From Bacteroidota bacterium (GTDB taxonomy: Bacteria > Bacteroidota > Bacteroidia > Flavobacteriales > Weeksellaceae), in NCBI GenBank assembly GCA_023387375.1, contig JAEWIE010000050.1, positions 1 through 64,000 on the forward strand: 64,000 bases of DNA, given 5' to 3'. A model generated the notes under the pieces. It was not told the DNA's origin. It worked only from the letters and a program-made list of their open reading frames with translations, and did no database searches. Shown piece by piece: positions 8,164 through 18,349 of the stretch; position 1 is the first letter of the stretch; each line of letters starts with the position of its first letter. The position numbers and the translations under genes were made by a program.

Positions 8164-9813
8164 ATGCTAAAGAGAATTTCAATTCAAAATTTTGCGCTGA
8201 TTGATTCACTGGAACTTACCCTGGGGAATGGGTTGCAAGTGATCACTGGGGAGACGGGGGCCGGAAAGTCCATTTTGCTCGGTGCGCTTCGACTTATTTT
8301 AGGGGAGCGAGCCGATCTTAAATCTTCAATGAATACGGATAAGAAAAGCATTGTGGAAGCAGAGTTCGAAATTTCCCATCAGCTAGAATCTTTTTTTGAA
8401 GCCAATGACTTGGATTTTGATACGCATACCATTGTACGAAGAGAACTTCTGAGTGCGAGCAAATCACGAGCTTTCGTAAACGATCGACCCGTTACGCTCG
8501 ATGTTTTAAAGATGCTTTCAAGCCAACTCATCGATATTCATTCTCAGTTTGAGTCAGCGTCTTTGTTCACGCAAGAATTCCAATTCAATCTTATTGATGG
8601 TCTAGCGGGTAATCATAAGACTCTAGAAAGCTACCAAAACAAATACGAGGCTTCAAAAACCCTTGAGAAAGAGCTTGTGAGGCTAAAAAATCAATGGAAA
8701 GAACTTACTCAGAGTGCAGATTACCGTACTTATTTGCTTGCAGAATTGGAAGATTTACCACTCGATGAACTCGATTGGAATGAGGTGCAAACCAAATTGC
8801 AAACACAAGAGAATGTGGGAATAATCGTGGAGAACTTACAGGGCTTCTTTTCACGTTTTGATGCAGAGGAATTAGGTGTGCTCGATTCGATGTTAGACGC
8901 GAGAGCGAAACTCTCCAAAGTAGCGGACCTATCTCATGAGTTTACTGCACTTAGGGATCGTCTAGAAAGTAATTTCGTCGAACTAAAGGATATCCTTTTT
9001 GAACTTCAAAACAAAGCAGAGGATCTAGAGTCAAGTCCGGAGCTACTTTCTGCTTTGCAGATTCAAGTGGATAAGATTAATGCACTTTTTGTGAAACACG
9101 GGGTAGATTCCCTTGAAGGATTACGAGAAGTGCGAGATAAATTGTCTGGTGAGCAAACGGGATTTCATGAACTTGAATCTTTTATTGAAGCTGCAGAACT
9201 TGACCTTGCCAAGTTGCAAAAAGAGCTTTCTACGCTTGCAGAGAAGCTCAGTGTTCAGCGCCTAAAATATATAGATGTATTTTCAAAACAAGTCGCGCAG
9301 ACTTTAAGTAAGCTTGGACTTGAAAAAGCGAGAATGGAATTTGATATTTCGCCGGCAGCATCCTTTGGTCCTTTTGGAAAGGATCAAATTCAACTGCTTT
9401 TTCAGGCAAACTCAGGTTTTGATTTAAAGCCCATTCATCTTGCTATCTCAGGAGGAGAACGATCAAGAGTCATGCTTGCCATAAAGAAAATTATGGCGCA
9501 ATCAAGAGAGCTTCCGACCTTAATCCTTGATGAAATTGACACAGGTGTTTCGGGCAAGGTGGCAGAAGATATGGGGATTTTAATGAAAGAAATGTCAAGC
9601 GATTTACAACTTATTCTCATTACGCACTTAGCCCAAGTTGCGGCCAAGGGTCAGGATCACTATAAAGTAATTAAAAGCGAGGTGGAAGGCAAAACGACCT
9701 CTACAATCTTAAAATTAGACGATACCCAAAAATTATCGGAAGTGGCGCAACTCCTATCGGGCTCGAAAATTACGGATGCGGCTCTTGCGCAGGCGAAAGA
9801 ACTTATGAAGTAG
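8164..9813 (+). CDS. recN: DNA repair protein RecN
   Basis: A 549-residue SMC-like ATPase. Walker A is GETGAGKS at about residues 29-36; long coiled-coil arms occupy about 150-370; the ABC signature AISGGERSRVMLA and Walker B LILDEIDTGVSG lie in the C-terminal third, followed by the ITHLAQVAA switch His. RecN acts with RecA at double-strand breaks, tethering DNA ends. The start is certain from the family N-terminus (MLKRISIQNFALID). It follows coaBC by 122 nt; I see no DUF4835 gene in between, which in remembered flavobacterial genomes often separates the two. Confidence 0.96.
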   Translation: MLKRISIQNFALIDSLELTLGNGLQVITGETGAGKSILLGALRLILGERADLKSSMNTDKKSIVEAEFEISHQLESFFEANDLDFDTHTIVRRELLSASKSRAFVNDRPVTLDVLKMLSSQLIDIHSQFESASLFTQEFQFNLIDGLAGNHKTLESYQNKYEASKTLEKELVRLKNQWKELTQSADYRTYLLAELEDLPLDELDWNEVQTKLQTQENVGIIVENLQGFFSRFDAEELGVLDSMLDARAKLSKVADLSHEFTALRDRLESNFVELKDILFELQNKAEDLESSPELLSALQIQVDKINALFVKHGVDSLEGLREVRDKLSGEQTGFHELESFIEAAELDLAKLQKELSTLAEKLSVQRLKYIDVFSKQVAQTLSKLGLEKARMEFDISPAASFGPFGKDQIQLLFQANSGFDLKPIHLAISGGERSRVMLAIKKIMAQSRELPTLILDEIDTGVSGKVAEDMGILMKEMSSDLQLILITHLAQVAAKGQDHYKVIKSEVEGKTTSTILKLDDTQKLSEVAQLLSGSKITDAALAQAKELMK

Positions 9814-9865
9814 TATGTAACATTAAAGGCTTATCTACTACTTATGAAAGAAACGATGGCACTTT

Positions 9866-11332
9866 ATGTATATACGACTCCTTCGATTAGAAATCCTTAA
9901 TTTTTTAAGAAACCCGCAATTCGCAACCAATTTAGCCATGAAGATCCTAATGGCCTTTGGGATGCTTTACTTTGGTCTCGTTTATTTGAGTACACCCTTC
10001 ATACTTTATTTTTATGCGACGAAAGAAATGCAGGCCGATCCACTGGTTCTTTTTTGCCAGTTCTTTTTCTTTTACTGGGTGCTCGATCTAGCGGTACGTT
10101 ACTTTATGCAGCAGATGCCCACGCAGAACATGAAGCCTTTTCTTACTCTGAATTTAAGCAAGACCTTTCTAGTCCGTTATACGATCTTTAAGACATTTAC
10201 ACATTTTTTCAATTGGGGATACTTACTGTTTTTACTTCCTTTTGCAGGGCTTCTTATTTTTGAAGGAGAGTATTCCATTTTAGGAACCTTAGGGTTTACC
10301 ATAGGAATCCTTTTCATGTTCTATTTTAGTAATTTTTTGAACATTTTACTCAATGGGAAAACGAGTATCCTGGTGGCTACAATTGCAATTGTGGCTATTT
10401 TGGGTGCGCTTGAGTACTTTCATATTTTTTCTGTGCTTGCGATTTCTCAAGATGTGTTCTATAGTCTTTATATACACCCTTGGCTTTGTTTAATACCCAT
10501 TCTTTTAGCACTTGGTGCGGCCTATTGGGCTTATCAAACGATCAAGAAGACTTTCTATTTGGATCAGGCATTAGAGCTTAAAGTGGCGGAAGGAAAAACC
10601 GAAAACATTAAGTTCTTAAATCGTTTTGGCGTCACAGGAACCTTTATAAATAACGATGTAAAGCTTTTAAAGAGAAGCAAGGCTGCGCGCTCTGCAGCGC
10701 TAATGGGATTCGTCTTTTTGTTTTACGGCCTTTTGTTTTTTAATTCAGCGTACGAAACGGATTTCATGAAACTGTTTGCCGCTATTTTTGTGACTGGTGG
10801 CTTTATGTTTATGTTTGGACAGCGAGTGCCCTCTTGGGATAGTTCATACTATCCTTTGATGATGACACTGAACGTTCCTTACAAACAGTATTTAAAAGGG
10901 AAGTGGGCACTTTTAGTAACCGGAACATTTGTTTCTTTACTTCTCTCGTTCTTTTATTTGTTTCTCGGTTTTGATTTGTGGCTTATTATCTTTGGGGCGG
11001 GACTCTATAATTTAGGAGTCAACTGTCATGTCACGCTGCTTGCCGGAGCGTACAATAAGAAACCACTCGATCTTAATTCAAGTAGTAAGTCTTTTGGTGG
11101 TGGAAATAATTTCAATTTGAAAACTCTTCTATTGATTATACCACAGATGATTTTACCAATGGCTGTTTACGCGCTAATGAATCATTTTTTCAACCAATAT
11201 CTCGCGGTGGCTGCTTTAGGTGGGCTCGGATTTTTAGGGCTTCTTCTTCGAGACAAGATCTTTGATCTGATTGTAAGTGTTTATAAAAAGGAAAAATATA
11301 CTACACTTGTAGCCTTCAAAAAAGCGGGTTAA
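9866..11332 (+). CDS. DUF5687 family ABC transporter permease-like protein
   Basis: A 488-residue polytopic membrane protein with about ten hydrophobic helices, rich in Phe and Leu. The N-terminal MYIRLLRLEILNFLRNPQFA is a cytoplasmic amphipathic start typical of ABC-2 type permeases of the DUF5687 family. It lies 39 nt before an ABC ATPase gene on the same strand, which makes the pair a two-component export system. No substrate can be named. A Ser/Lys/Gly-rich cytoplasmic loop lies around residues 405-420. Confidence 0.82.
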   Translation: MYIRLLRLEILNFLRNPQFATNLAMKILMAFGMLYFGLVYLSTPFILYFYATKEMQADPLVLFCQFFFFYWVLDLAVRYFMQQMPTQNMKPFLTLNLSKTFLVRYTIFKTFTHFFNWGYLLFLLPFAGLLIFEGEYSILGTLGFTIGILFMFYFSNFLNILLNGKTSILVATIAIVAILGALEYFHIFSVLAISQDVFYSLYIHPWLCLIPILLALGAAYWAYQTIKKTFYLDQALELKVAEGKTENIKFLNRFGVTGTFINNDVKLLKRSKAARSAALMGFVFLFYGLLFFNSAYETDFMKLFAAIFVTGGFMFMFGQRVPSWDSSYYPLMMTLNVPYKQYLKGKWALLVTGTFVSLLLSFFYLFLGFDLWLIIFGAGLYNLGVNCHVTLLAGAYNKKPLDLNSSSKSFGGGNNFNLKTLLLIIPQMILPMAVYALMNHFFNQYLAVAALGGLGFLGLLLRDKIFDLIVSVYKKEKYTTLVAFKKAG

Positions 11333-11371
11333 TTCTAAAAGTAAATAGGCTAATAAAAAAGAAACAATACA

Positions 11372-12097
11372 ATGATTACGATACACAATATTTCAAAAGT
11401 TTACGGAGATAGAAAAGTCCTTAACATTGAGAATCTCGAAATTCTGAAAGGCGAAAGCTTTGGTCTGGTGGGGAATAATGGGGCTGGAAAAACAACGCTT
11501 TTCAGCCTTTTGCTAGATTTGATTGAACCTACGACGGGATTTATTTCGGTGGACGGTGCAAAGGTAAACGAGACGGAGAGTTGGAAAACCAAAGTTTCTG
11601 CTTTTATTGACGATACATTTCTAATTGGTTATTTGACGCCCGAGGAGTATTTTTATTTTCTAGGGGAGTTGAGAGGTATATCCAAAGCAAAAGTGGATGA
11701 ATTTCTCATTCAGTTTACAGACTTTTTTAATGGTGAAATTCTAAATGCGAAGAAGTATGTCAGAGACCTCTCAAAAGGGAACCAAAAGAAGGTGGGAGTC
11801 ATTGGCGCATTGATTGGGAATCCAGAAGTTATTGTACTTGATGAACCGTTTGCAAATTTGGATCCCTCTACTCAAATTAAACTGAAAAATTTAATTCGGA
11901 ATTGGTCTACGAAATCAAATGTGACCTTCCTTATTTCTAGCCACGATTTGGCGCACACGACCGAAGTAAGCAATCGCATTGTCCTACTAAACAAAGGTGA
12001 ACTAGTGAGGGATATTAAGACAAGTCCTGAGACTTTAAAAGAACTAGAAAGTTTCTTTACTGCCGAGGGAGTTGAATCACAGAGCGAAAGCCTTTAA
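11372..12097 (+). CDS. ABC transporter ATP-binding protein
   Basis: A 241-residue nucleotide-binding domain. Walker A is GNNGAGKTTL at about residues 38-47, the signature is LSKGNQKKVGVIGAL (an LSKGN variant of LSGGQ seen in ABC-2 exporters), Walker B is VIVLDEPFANLDP, and the H-loop is ISSHDLAHT. It pairs with the preceding DUF5687 permease. The last 20 residues are Glu/Ser-rich and dispensable-looking. A strong bidirectional terminator follows. Confidence 0.92.
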   Translation: MITIHNISKVYGDRKVLNIENLEILKGESFGLVGNNGAGKTTLFSLLLDLIEPTTGFISVDGAKVNETESWKTKVSAFIDDTFLIGYLTPEEYFYFLGELRGISKAKVDEFLIQFTDFFNGEILNAKKYVRDLSKGNQKKVGVIGALIGNPEVIVLDEPFANLDPSTQIKLKNLIRNWSTKSNVTFLISSHDLAHTTEVSNRIVLLNKGELVRDIKTSPETLKELESFFTAEGVESQSESL

Positions 12098-12105
12098 CAA
12101 AATGT

Positions 12106-12143
12106 AAAAAGCCGTTTCAAAGCAAAATGAAACGGCTTTTTTT
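12106..12143. terminator. Bidirectional terminator between the ABC operon and fumC
   Basis: A 14-bp perfect stem (AAAAAGCCGTTTCA / TGAAACGGCTTTTT) with an 8-nt loop and A/T tracts on both sides serves the two convergent genes. Confidence 0.9.
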
Positions 12144-12246
12144 CTTTTTTTTGGCTTTTACTGAGGGTAGAAGAGAAATAGGGAATCCTCTACGCATGAA
12201 TTGGGACAAGGCTCCCTTTCAATGAATTCCCAATTTTGCTTCTTCG

Positions 12247-13629
12247 TTACACCATATCCTCTGGGCGGACCCATTTGTCAAAATTTTCTGAGCTCACTAA
12301 ACCTAAATTGATGGCTTCCTGTTTTAGCGTGGTTCCATTCTTATGTGCAGTTTTTGCGATTTTTGCTGCATTTTCATATCCAATATGTGTATTTAGAGCC
12401 GTGACTAACATGAGAGAATTATGTAAAAGTTGATCAATTCTTTCCTTATTTGCTTTAATGCCTGTAGCGCAATGTTCGTTAAACGATAGGCACGCGTCGG
12501 CTAAAAGCCTTGCGGATTGCAAGAAGTTAAAAGCCATCACAGGTTTGAATACGTTAAGTTCGTAATTCCCTTGTGTACCTGAAAAAGAAATCGTCGTATC
12601 ATTTCCTAATACCTGGGCGCAAACCATAGTTAGTGCTTCGTTTTGGGTGGGGTTTACTTTTCCAGGCATAATTGACGATCCGGGTTCATTCTCCGGAATA
12701 AAAAGCTCTCCAATTCCAGAGCGTGGCCCAGAGGCAAGCATTCGAATGTCTTGTGCGATCTTGAAAAGAGAGACGGCTAGTTGCTTCAAAGCTCCGTGGC
12801 TTTCTACAATCGCATCGTGAGCGGCAAGAGCTTCAAATTTGTTGGGTGCACTCTCAAAAGGATGCCCTGTAAACTCTGCAATATACTGGGCTACTTTTTG
12901 GCTATATCCTTTTGGCGTGTTTAGTCCGGTTCCGACGGCTGTTCCACCTAAAGCGATTTCTTTTAGATGATCAAGTGTATGCTTGATTGCCTTCATGGCA
13001 TACTCCAATTGTGCAGCGTAACCTGAAAACTCTTGTCCTAGTGTAAGTGGCGTTGCGTCCATTAAGTGAGTCCGGCCAATTTTGACAATGTCATTAAATT
13101 CTTTGGCTTTGGATTCCAATGTTTTTTTAAGGGTTTCCACGGCTGGCAGGGTGGATTCTACTACAATTTTGTAGGCTGCAATATGCATCGCTGTAGGAAA
13201 GGTGTCGTTCGAACTTTGTGATTTGTTTACATCGTCATTTGGATGTATTAATGAAGTTTCTCCCAGTTTTCCGCCATTTAGAACGTGCGCGCGGTTGGAA
13301 ATCACTTCGTTTACATTCATGTTACTCTGTGTACCCGATCCAGTCTGCCAAATGACAAGTGGAAATTCGTCCCATAATTTTTGATCTAGAATCTCTTCGC
13401 AAACTTTGCTGATGAGGTCTCTTTTTTCAGTGGATAAGACCCCGAGTTCTGCATTGGTATACGCGGCAGCCTTTTTTAAAATAGCAAAGGCCTCGATGAT
13501 TTCTTTAGGCATTGAAGCGCTAGGTCCAATTTTGAAATTAGTTCTTGATCGCTCGGTTTGAGCTCCCCAATAGCGGTCTGCTGGCACTTGAACAGTGCCC
13601 ATCGTATCATGTTCCGTACGGTAATTCAT
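12247..13629 (-). CDS. fumC: Fumarate hydratase, class II
   Basis: A 460-residue member of the fumarase/aspartase superfamily that hydrates fumarate to L-malate without a metal. The signature [16 protein letters not shown] (about residues 315-330) and the substrate-binding [11 protein letters not shown] and [16 protein letters not shown] segments are intact, and the N-terminus [16 protein letters not shown] is that of FumC rather than aspartase or argininosuccinate lyase. Divergent from a class I fumarase 182 nt away, giving two unrelated enzymes for the same TCA step. Confidence 0.95.
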   Translation of the reverse strand: MNYRTEHDTMGTVQVPADRYWGAQTERSRTNFKIGPSASMPKEIIEAFAILKKAAAYTNAELGVLSTEKRDLISKVCEEILDQKLWDEFPLVIWQTGSGTQSNMNVNEVISNRAHVLNGGKLGETSLIHPNDDVNKSQSSNDTFPTAMHIAAYKIVVESTLPAVETLKKTLESKAKEFNDIVKIGRTHLMDATPLTLGQEFSGYAAQLEYAMKAIKHTLDHLKEIALGGTAVGTGLNTPKGYSQKVAQYIAEFTGHPFESAPNKFEALAAHDAIVESHGALKQLAVSLFKIAQDIRMLASGPRSGIGELFIPENEPGSSIMPGKVNPTQNEALTMVCAQVLGNDTTISFSGTQGNYELNVFKPVMAFNFLQSARLLADACLSFNEHCATGIKANKERIDQLLHNSLMLVTALNTHIGYENAAKIAKTAHKNGTTLKQEAINLGLVSSENFDKWVRPEDMV

Positions 13630-13811
13630 TGTATTTTGTATTTGTTAGGGTTTGATTTAATGCTTTTAAAGTTACGGATTTTGGTTAGATTAAGCTACAA
13701 TCAAAGGTCTTTTGTTGAGAATAGAGATTGCGTTTAAAGGCCGAAACTGGCGGATTCTAATTTTTTAGACTCTATTAATTTGCTTATTTTTACGGCTCAA
13801 AATTTTAGCCG

Positions 13812-15419
13812 ATGGATTTTCAATACCAAGAACCGTATCCGATTTTAAAAGACGATACTCCTTACAAAAAACTTACTTCTAATTATGTTTCCACGCAAAA
13901 AGTGGGAGATCGTGAGATTTTAGTCCTCGACCCTAAAGGACTCGAACTTTTAGCCGAGAATGCGCTTGCGGATGTATCGTTTATGCTTAGGGGTGCGCAC
14001 TTGCAGAAACTAAGAAATATTATTGAAGATCCAGAAGCGACCGATAACGATCGCTTTGTTGCATACAACTTGCTTCAAAATGCAGCTGTGGCTGTTGAAG
14101 GTGCCCTTCCTTCTTGCCAAGATACCGGAACTGCAATTTGCGTTGCTAAAAAAGGAGAGGACGTATACACAGGCGCTGTCGATGCCGAGTGGATTTCGAA
14201 AGGAATATACAATACCTACCAAAGTCGAAATCTTCGTTATTCCCAAATTGTGCCTATTAGCATGTTTGAAGAAAAAAATTCAGGATCGAATCTACCTGCC
14301 CAGATCGATATTTACGCAACTCAAGGTGCGAAGTATGAATTTTTGTTTCTAGCAAAAGGAGGAGGATCGGCGAACAAAACTTTTTTATATCAAAAAACAA
14401 AATCACTTCTAAACGAAAAATCGTTAGAAGAGTTTGTCTCTAAAGCGATTATGGATTTAGGCACAGCGGCTTGTCCACCTTATCATTTAGCATTTGTGAT
14501 TGGAGGGACTTCCGCAGAGGCAAATTTGGCTGCCGTTAAAAAAGCCAGCGCTGGATATTATGATCATCTGCCTACAGAAGGAAATGAGGGCGGTCAAGCC
14601 TTTCGGGATATAGAATGGGAAAAGAAAATCCAACTCATTTGTCAAAAATCGGCCATTGGAGCTCAATTTGGAGGCAAATATTTAACGCACGATGTACGAG
14701 TCATTCGCCTTCCTCGACATGCAGCCTCATGTCCAGTAGGAATGGGGGTTTCCTGCTCTGCAGACCGAAATATTAAAGCTAAAATAACAAAAGACGGAAT
14801 CTTCTTAGAGCAATTAGAAGAAGATCCTAAGCGTTTCCTTCCGCAAACGCCTCCACATTTAGAAAAAGCAGTGGAGATTGATTTAAATCAACCCATGGAA
14901 GCTATTCGAGCTGAGCTCTCAAAATATCCGGTGAAGACGCGTCTTAAATTAAGTGGGACACTTATTGTGGCTCGGGATATCGCGCATGCGAAAATAAAAG
15001 AAATGCTTGATAGAGGAGAATCGATGCCTGCGTATTTTAAGAACCATCCGGTATACTACGCTGGTCCAGCAAAGACTCCAGAAGGGCTTGCGTCAGGTAG
15101 TTTTGGACCTACGACAGCAGGAAGAATGGATGTTTATGTAGACGAGTTCCAATCCCACGGTGGGAGCATGGTAATGCTTGCAAAAGGAAACCGTAGTGAA
15201 AGCGTGACGAATGCTTGTGGAAAATATGGAGGATTTTATCTAGGATCTATTGGGGGTCCTGCAGCCATCTTAGCCAAAGAAAACATCAAATCAGTGGAAG
15301 TTCTTGATTTTCCGGAATTGGGTATGGAAGCGGTAAGGAAAATCGAGGTAAAAGATTTCCCTGCGTTCATCATCACAGACGATAAAGGAAACGATTTCTT
15401 TCAATCTTTAAATCCTTAG
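13812..15419 (+). CDS. Fumarate hydratase, class I (Fe-S dependent)
   Basis: 535 residues, the length of single-chain class I fumarases (FumA/FumB type) with fused alpha and beta parts. Candidate [4Fe-4S] cysteines are visible in [22 protein letters not shown] and [16 protein letters not shown]. The C-terminal beta half includes the swivelling-domain pattern [15 protein letters not shown] and the [11 protein letters not shown] substrate loop. It converts fumarate and malate, is usually oxygen-labile, and is divergent to fumC. The product could also act on mesaconate in some relatives. Confidence 0.93.
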   Translation: MDFQYQEPYPILKDDTPYKKLTSNYVSTQKVGDREILVLDPKGLELLAENALADVSFMLRGAHLQKLRNIIEDPEATDNDRFVAYNLLQNAAVAVEGALPSCQDTGTAICVAKKGEDVYTGAVDAEWISKGIYNTYQSRNLRYSQIVPISMFEEKNSGSNLPAQIDIYATQGAKYEFLFLAKGGGSANKTFLYQKTKSLLNEKSLEEFVSKAIMDLGTAACPPYHLAFVIGGTSAEANLAAVKKASAGYYDHLPTEGNEGGQAFRDIEWEKKIQLICQKSAIGAQFGGKYLTHDVRVIRLPRHAASCPVGMGVSCSADRNIKAKITKDGIFLEQLEEDPKRFLPQTPPHLEKAVEIDLNQPMEAIRAELSKYPVKTRLKLSGTLIVARDIAHAKIKEMLDRGESMPAYFKNHPVYYAGPAKTPEGLASGSFGPTTAGRMDVYVDEFQSHGGSMVMLAKGNRSESVTNACGKYGGFYLGSIGGPAAILAKENIKSVEVLDFPELGMEAVRKIEVKDFPAFIITDDKGNDFFQSLNP

Positions 15420-15485
15420 AAGTTTAGAATTAGAATAAACAGCTAAAAATTGAGGATAGAATTTTAGTAATAGAATTAAAAATAG

Positions 15486-15493
15486 TATTTTTG
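15486..15493 (+). promoter_or_regulatory. Predicted -7 promoter box of the 90-residue membrane protein gene
   Basis: TATTTTTG matches TAnnTTTG, with a weak TTTAG 19 nt upstream; it sits 16 nt before the start codon. Confidence 0.5.
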
Positions 15494-15509
15494 CTCAAAA
15501 TCTAAAGAA

Positions 15510-15782
15510 ATGTTAACAGTATTAGAATTGTGGCCATTTTACCAATTTGTTTGGTTTGTGTTTTTTGTAATCATGATGTTAGTGGGATTCTGGTGCATCC
15601 TGATGTTCTTCGGATTTGTTATTCCATTATGGTTAACTGAAGGGCTTTTAGAGTATTTTGGTAAAACAAAACCTTTTGATCCAGAGGAAGTAAGACGTAA
15701 AACTTTGCCAGAACAAGGAGCAGAAGTTATCTATAGCAATCCAAAAGGGAGAGGTCCCTTTTTGCACGAAGGTCATCACTAG
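15510..15782 (+). CDS. Small conserved membrane protein
   Basis: 90 residues with two closely spaced aromatic-rich hydrophobic helices in the first 55 residues (Trp/Phe/Met-rich) and a polar, Pro/Lys/Glu-containing tail ending in HEGHH. It has its own promoter box upstream and a strong terminator downstream, which argues that it is a real monocistronic gene. I do not recognise a family; flavobacteria do encode small hypothetical membrane proteins of this look. Confidence 0.6.
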   Translation: MLTVLELWPFYQFVWFVFFVIMMLVGFWCILMFFGFVIPLWLTEGLLEYFGKTKPFDPEEVRRKTLPEQGAEVIYSNPKGRGPFLHEGHH

Positions 15783-15847
15783 TGGATGATGGTGTGATTT
15801 GCTCTACTACTGAGTGAATTGCATTCTCAAAGCAAAACTATATATAC

Positions 15848-15875
15848 AAACCGATCCGTTGGATCGGTTTTTTTT
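15848..15875 (+). terminator. Rho-independent terminator
   Basis: A perfect 10-bp stem AAACCGATCC / GGATCGGTTT with a 3-nt GTT loop, followed by eight T residues. Confidence 0.92.
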
Positions 15876-15957
15876 GGCCAAAATCCTAATATTAAATTTT
15901 GTTAACATATGATGAGTACCCCTGTACATAGTCGTAAATTCGCGGCAAACTATTTTC

Positions 15958-18222
15958 ATGGATTATTTCATTTTTTTGGTAGGAGTTCTATTGCTTCTTG
16001 CCGTCATTGATTTAGTAGTGGGTGTGAGTAACGACGCGGTAAATTTTTTAAATTCTGCCATCGGTTCTAAAGTCGCCTCTTTTCGGACCATTATTATAAT
16101 CGCCATTGTAGGTGTCGTTATAGGTTCCGTGTTTTCAAGTGGAATTATGGAAATTGCACGAAAGGGAATTTTCTATCCGCAGTACTTTACCTTTGAAGTA
16201 CTTCTAATTGTATTTTTAGCCGTGATGCTTACGGATATTATTCTCTTGGATGTATTTAACAGCTTGGGATTACCCACTTCTACAACCGTCTCCATTATCT
16301 TTGAACTTTTAGGAGCCTCGCTAATGGCTGGGTTTTTACTATCGATGTCGAAGAATGAGACCATAAGTGAGATATGGAAATACATTAATTTTGAAAGTAC
16401 CAACAACATCATCTCTGGTATATTTTTATCCATTTTAATCGCCTTTACGGCAGGAGCACTGATTCAATATGTGCTTCGGCTTCTGTTTACTTTTAATTTT
16501 GAAAAAAAATTAGCTAGCTATGGCGTCTTGTTTTCTTCTCTTGGGATCACTTCCATTGTCTATTTTCTTTTAATTAAAGGGTTAAAGGGAACGACTTTAT
16601 TTAGCGCTGAAACTTCCCAGTGGATACGTGAGAATACCACAATAATTTTAGCCGGTATCCTTGTTGTGGCCATAGTTGTACTTTATCTCTTGCAGAAGCT
16701 TTACAAAGTGAATCCTCTAAAGATTGTAGTACTTATGGGAACCTTCGCATTAGCAATGGCTTTTGCTGGAAACGACTTGGTAAACTTTATTGGGGTTCCT
16801 ATCACAGGACTATTAGCCTTCCAAGACTGGGCTGCTTCCGGAATACCTTCGGATCAGTATTTCATGGATTACTTAGCGGGCAATGATGTGATTGTTCCTA
16901 ATTATATGCTATTAATCGCAGGGATCATCATGGGCCTTACTATATGGCTCAGTGCAAAGGCAAAGAACGTAACCGAAACGGAAGTGAACCTGGGACGACA
17001 AGACGAGGGAGACGAGAGATTTAAAGCGAATTTAATTTCACGTAGCATCGTTAACTCGTCGCTTACCTTTGGGAAAATCTTTAGTGTGATTATTCCTCAG
17101 CCCATTATGAGACGCTATCGAACCACCATACAAGAAAAGAAATTAATTGAAGCGACGGAATCTCAAGATGCGCCCTCATTCGATTTAGTTCGGGCGGCTG
17201 TGAATTTAGTTGTTGCATCAAGTATCATTGCATGGGCTACTTCTGAGAAACTTCCTTTATCAACTACCTATGTTACCTTCATGGTGGCTATGGGTAGTTC
17301 CCTTGCTGATAATGCCTGGGGTCGGGACAGTGCCGTTTATAGAGTAGCAGGTGTGCTGTCCGTTATTGGAGGTTGGTTTATCACCGCTTTGATTGCTTTT
17401 AGTGTGTCTGCCGTATTTGCCTTGATTATGTATAAAGGCGGACGAGGGGGAACCTATGCACTGATGGGAATTGTGTTTGTCTTTATTGTGGTATCCAATA
17501 TCCGATTCAAGAAGAAAGTAAAAGAGAAGCAGAAAAACGAGGATCGACTCAAGGTGTTAGCAGACAGTGATCTAAATACAGTTCAGAAATACCAATCCAT
17601 TGTAAGTTCTACCGTTTCTGAAATTGCAATCAATTATAACCTTATCTTAGATGGGCTGATCGATGGAAATCTTGCCAAATTAGAAAGTGCAAACAAAGCG
17701 CTAGGAGATTTGGAGAAACATGGACATCAAGTCCGAGTCAAAAGTATTAAATACATTAAGTCCTTAAGCATTAATGATAAGCAAACGGCGCAGGCCATTG
17801 TTCTAAGCAGTGATTTTATTCAAGATCTTGCGCAATCGACAAAATCCCTAAGCAAGGAGGCTCTCTATTTTGTGAAAAACTTGCATGTGGTTAGTGATTT
17901 AGAGTTTTTGAAAGACCTTAAGAAACTTGACTCAAGAATGGGTGAGTTCTTCAATATTGTCCTAGTATCTCTAGAGCAAACGGCCGATGAAAATATTCAA
18001 GATATCCGTGCAGAAAGAGATAAGGTAAGAGCTTATATCAACGAAAGATTAGATTATCAAATCGCTTATATTAACAAAACCAAACCTTCTACAAAAGAAG
18101 GAGTTCTACAAACAAATGTATTTTTACAGAGTAGAGATATTCAGGCGGTGTTAATGCGTATTTCCAAAATGTTTATCAATCTCTATGAGAATAGAATTAT
18201 TGAACCAAACGATACGGAATAA
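15958..18222 (+). CDS. PiT family inorganic phosphate transporter with C-terminal PhoU-like domain
   Basis: 754 residues. Two PiT signature repeats are seen: GVSNDAVNFLNSAIGSKVAS near residue 23 and AFAGNDLVNFIGVPITG near residue 270, within a polytopic core to about residue 520. After the last helix a 230-residue soluble helical region (about 525-754) resembles a PhoU/DUF47 regulatory domain fused to the transporter, a common Bacteroidota architecture. It imports phosphate with a cation across the inner membrane. The long central loop of about residues 340-400 is cytoplasmic and charged. Monocistronic, ended by an inverted repeat. Confidence 0.9.
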   Translation: MDYFIFLVGVLLLLAVIDLVVGVSNDAVNFLNSAIGSKVASFRTIIIIAIVGVVIGSVFSSGIMEIARKGIFYPQYFTFEVLLIVFLAVMLTDIILLDVFNSLGLPTSTTVSIIFELLGASLMAGFLLSMSKNETISEIWKYINFESTNNIISGIFLSILIAFTAGALIQYVLRLLFTFNFEKKLASYGVLFSSLGITSIVYFLLIKGLKGTTLFSAETSQWIRENTTIILAGILVVAIVVLYLLQKLYKVNPLKIVVLMGTFALAMAFAGNDLVNFIGVPITGLLAFQDWAASGIPSDQYFMDYLAGNDVIVPNYMLLIAGIIMGLTIWLSAKAKNVTETEVNLGRQDEGDERFKANLISRSIVNSSLTFGKIFSVIIPQPIMRRYRTTIQEKKLIEATESQDAPSFDLVRAAVNLVVASSIIAWATSEKLPLSTTYVTFMVAMGSSLADNAWGRDSAVYRVAGVLSVIGGWFITALIAFSVSAVFALIMYKGGRGGTYALMGIVFVFIVVSNIRFKKKVKEKQKNEDRLKVLADSDLNTVQKYQSIVSSTVSEIAINYNLILDGLIDGNLAKLESANKALGDLEKHGHQVRVKSIKYIKSLSINDKQTAQAIVLSSDFIQDLAQSTKSLSKEALYFVKNLHVVSDLEFLKDLKKLDSRMGEFFNIVLVSLEQTADENIQDIRAERDKVRAYINERLDYQIAYINKTKPSTKEGVLQTNVFLQSRDIQAVLMRISKMFINLYENRIIEPNDTE

Positions 18223-18242
18223 AAACCGTAGAAAAAAGTCTT

Positions 18243-18276
18243 ATCAATCCACTCAAAAGAGTGGATTGATGTTTTT
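18243..18276 (+). terminator. Hairpin terminator after the phosphate transporter
   Basis: A 12-bp perfect stem ATCAATCCACTC / GAGTGGATTGAT with an AAAA loop; only a short GTTTTT follows, so termination may be partial. Confidence 0.7.
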
Positions 18277-18322
18277 AGAGAGAGTTTCTTAAAGCTCTTT
18301 CCATGATTTTGCAAGTTTTCTT

Positions 18323-18330
18323 TATCTTTG
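18323..18330 (+). promoter_or_regulatory. Predicted -7 promoter box of prfA
   Basis: TATCTTTG matches TAnnTTTG and lies 19 nt before the prfA start; no well-spaced -33 TTTG is present. Confidence 0.5.
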
Positions 18331-18349
18331 CAGGCACAAAAAGTTATCC

